Part shown: piece by piece, positions 62,556-64,000 of the stretch | Layout of the letters: every line of letters starts with the position of its first letter | How positions within the stretch are numbered: the stretch's first letter is position 1 | NCBI RefSeq assembly: GCF_030823405.1 | Contig: NZ_JAUSXC010000001.1 | Location: forward strand, 1,409,001 to 1,473,000 | Length of the DNA: 64,000 bases | Reading direction: 5' to 3' | From: Chryseobacterium ginsenosidimutans | GTDB lineage: Bacteria; Bacteroidota; Bacteroidia; Flavobacteriales; Weeksellaceae | Made by a program: the position numbers and the translations under genes | The notes under the pieces: generated by a model | Told to the model about the DNA's origin: nothing | Database searches by the model: none | What the model saw: the letters and a program-made list of their open reading frames with translations, nothing else

Positions 62556-62625
62556 CAATCTAACAATTTAATAATCTAACAATACAGCAATTCGTAAAAC
62601 AGTGTAATTTTATATTGTTAGATTG
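62556..62625. repeat. three copies of AATCTAACAAT upstream of sigma and rnpB
   Basis: AATCTAACAAT stands at 62557-62567 and 62573-62583 and in inverse orientation at 62614-62624, in the gap between the sigma factor gene and rnpB. The first copy overlaps the possible alternative TTG start of the sigma factor gene. Confidence 0.55.
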
Positions 62626-62655
62626 TTTACAAGGTAAAATTGTTACATTAAATCG

Positions 62656-62663
62656 TATCTTTG
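62656..62663 (+). promoter_or_regulatory. -7 promoter element of rnpB
   Basis: TATCTTTG lies 4 bases before the start of the first RNase P helix; it sets the expected distance from -7 element to transcript start in this genome. Confidence 0.65.
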
Positions 62664-62667
62664 CGGC

Positions 62668-62992
62668 CACGAGAAAATCGGCCTGTTGATTCTTATTTCG
62701 GTAAGGGTAGGAAAGTCCGGACACCATAGAGCATCAAAGCGGATAACATCCGTCACCCGCGAGGGTAGGACAAGTGCAACAGAAAGTATGTACAGTTCGG
62801 CTGTAGTGAAACCAGGTAAACTCTTTGTGGTGCAATGATAAGTATATCGGTTCTTTTCAGTAATGAAAATAGGAGTTGCTCGCTCTGAAAGCCGAGGGGT
62901 AATCAGCTCAAGTCTTGCAGCAATGTAAGACGTAGATAAATAACAGGCGCTTCTCTGGAAGTACAAAATCCGGCTTATAGATTTTCTCGTGA
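62668..62992 (+). ncRNA. rnpB: RNase P RNA (bacterial type A)
   Basis: The 325-nt stretch has the classic conserved parts: GGAAAGTCCGGACACC near 62710, AGGACAAGTGCAACAGAAAG, GTGAAACCAGGTAAACTC, GCTCGCTCTGAAAGCCGAGG, GATAAATAACAGGCGC and the 3' TACAAAATCCGGCTTATAG. The ends CACGAGAAAATC (62668-62679) and GATTTTCTCGTG (62980-62991) pair as helix P1. It is the catalytic RNA that matures tRNA 5' ends. It has its own promoter and a terminator at 63035. Confidence 0.97.
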
Positions 62993-63034
62993 TTTCTTTG
63001 TTCAAAATTCAAGGCCTAAAGCTCCAAATATCAA

Positions 63035-63062
63035 AATGCTTCGACCTAGATCGAAGCATTTA
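63035..63062. terminator. bidirectional terminator between rnpB and ppk2
   Basis: AATGCTTCGA (63035-63044) pairs perfectly with TCGAAGCATT (63051-63060) around a 6-base loop. Confidence 0.85.
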
Positions 63063-63075
63063 TCTTAATTATATT

Positions 63076-63948
63076 CTACTTTTCTCCTTCCAATTGTTTT
63101 TTAGAATCTTGTAATTCTACTCTGTCTTTCTCAGAAAGCTGAGGGTACTTCAGATCCATTTTCTCTAAAGTGTCAATAATGATCTGTATTGCTGCCACTC
63201 TTGCAAACCATTTATTATCTGCCGGAAGTACATACCAAGGTGCATCATCTTTCGAAGTTTCGTTAATGGCAGCTTCATAGCATTCCATATATTTATCGAA
63301 TAAAGCTCTTTCCGGAAGGTCGGCGGCTGAGAATTTCCAGTTTTTTTCCTGCTCGTTGATTCGGTCGATAAGTCTTTTCTTTTGTTCGTCTTTTGAAACG
63401 TTTAGAAATATCTTTACAACGGTTGTTCCGTTTTGAGCAAGGTGTTTTTCAAAATTTTTAATGCTTTCGTATCGGTTTTTCCAAAATTTATCATCAAAAT
63501 CTTTTACGGATTTCCAGGTTTTTTCACTTAAATTATATTCAGGATGAACTTTGCACACCAATACACTTTCATAATGAGAACGGTTGAAAATCCCGATCAT
63601 TCCTTTTTGAGGTAAAGCCAGATAATGTCTCCACAAAAAATCATGAGAATATTCTCTGGAACTTGGCGTTTTAAAGCTCGTTACATTACAGCCTTGTGGA
63701 TTTACCCCTCCGAAAACATGCTCAATTAAACTGTCTTTTCCTGCTGCATCCATTGCCTGAAGTACTACAAGAAGAGATTTGCTTCCATCGGCATACAATT
63801 TTTCCTGAAGCTCACGAAGTTTTTCTTTTTCCTGAATTAGTAATTGTATTCCTTCTTCCTTAGTAAGTTTTCCTTCGTATTTTGTTGAAGTTTTTTTTAT
63901 CGAAAATTTTCCTTTAACTAAAAAATCATCTGAAAAATTGGTGTCCAT
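63076..63948 (-). CDS. ppk2: polyphosphate kinase 2 family protein
   Basis: The 290-residue protein is a one-domain PPK2. The Walker A segment AMDAAGKDS ends at residue 73, the family block FNRSHYESVLVCKVHPEYN starts at 121, and FLNVSKDEQKKRLIDRI and YVLPADNKWFAR follow. The enzyme transfers phosphate between polyphosphate and a nucleotide (AMP, ADP or GDP), thus supplying NTP from polyphosphate. Which class it belongs to is uncertain, though one domain of this length fits class I or III. The upstream promoter region runs to the window end. Confidence 0.92.
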   Translation of the reverse strand: MDTNFSDDFLVKGKFSIKKTSTKYEGKLTKEEGIQLLIQEKEKLRELQEKLYADGSKSLLVVLQAMDAAGKDSLIEHVFGGVNPQGCNVTSFKTPSSREYSHDFLWRHYLALPQKGMIGIFNRSHYESVLVCKVHPEYNLSEKTWKSVKDFDDKFWKNRYESIKNFEKHLAQNGTTVVKIFLNVSKDEQKKRLIDRINEQEKNWKFSAADLPERALFDKYMECYEAAINETSKDDAPWYVLPADNKWFARVAAIQIIIDTLEKMDLKYPQLSEKDRVELQDSKKQLEGEK

Positions 63949-64000
63949 ATATTTTAAAATAGTTTAATTTGTTATCTAAACTTTGATATCAGCTGTAAGT

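Noticed and set aside
62643..63005. A 120-codon reverse-strand open frame
   Set aside because: It lies wholly antisense to the RNase P RNA, whose conserved sequence and helix P1 explain the stretch; the translation has no protein likeness.
1..64000. CRISPR arrays, prophage, integrase or transposase genes
   Set aside because: No regularly spaced direct repeats and no recombinase-like protein were seen on either strand.

Overview
The window looks like chromosomal DNA of a member of the Flavobacteriia, most likely Chryseobacterium or a close Weeksellaceae relative. This rests on the strongly AT-rich sequence, the near absence of Shine-Dalgarno sites, many TAnnTTTG promoter elements of the Bacteroidetes type, and families typical of this group (DUF6341, DUF6427, DUF3109, DUF5715, an OstA-like LptA relative, long-tailed ribosomal protein S16, TonB receptors with a carboxypeptidase-like N-terminus). 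I place it by reading only; no database was searched. No prophage, integrase, transposase, CRISPR array or tRNA was seen, so most of the window is ordinary core genome with some accessory islands.

Layout. 1-5.3 kb: the 5' part of comF, a hot-dog thioesterase, a TlpA-like thioredoxin, queD and an LpxH-like phosphatase, a LuxE-like acyl transferase carrying an in-frame dispersed repeat, an MmcB-like nuclease fold protein, and aqpZ. 5.5-10.5 kb: an M15-like peptidase (DUF5715), an unknown protein, then a membrane protein, histidine kinase and LuxR-type response regulator in one operon, followed by a stand-alone Tle1-like phospholipase. 10.7-16.4 kb: an ABC-F protein and a locus of a small CxxCH protein, a TonB receptor and a lipoprotein, possibly for a metal. 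16.5-21.9 kb: trigger factor, a LolA-like exported protein and an M16 peptidase. 22-29.5 kb: DUF3109/DUF6427 back to back with DUF6341, a reverse-strand operon (pssA, DnaQ-like exonuclease, DUF2007, FAH, UspA), an LtaS-like phosphotransferase and a DUF2147 protein. 29.6-43.8 kb: pdhB, kup, a Fur-family regulator with an OstA-like protein, two aminotransferases, a START-like protein, yqgE/pdxH, HU, panD with a flippase-like membrane protein, TerD and two small unknown or TPR proteins. 43.9-57.3 kb: secreted alpha/beta hydrolase, two separate modules of a beta-lactamase-like serine hydrolase with an AraC regulator, an M3 peptidase, a GreA-like protein, a shortened nitroreductase, and rpsP-rimM. 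57.4-64 kb: a CDP-alcohol phosphatidyltransferase, asnS, rpoN, an ECF sigma factor with a membrane partner, the RNase P RNA gene and PPK2.

The most notable non-gene signals are: seven genes whose -7 promoter element ends only 3-5 bases before the start codon (probable leaderless mRNAs); a duplicated promoter upstream of the M16 peptidase gene with a 26-codon open frame behind the first copy; an orphan promoter-terminator unit before the class III aminotransferase; two face-to-face -7 elements between DUF6427 and DUF6341; and several inverted-repeat elements, one of which sits in a coding sequence. No clearly new multi-gene system could be demonstrated; the best candidates for something undescribed are the split sensor operon next to the phospholipase and the small-protein/TonB/lipoprotein locus.
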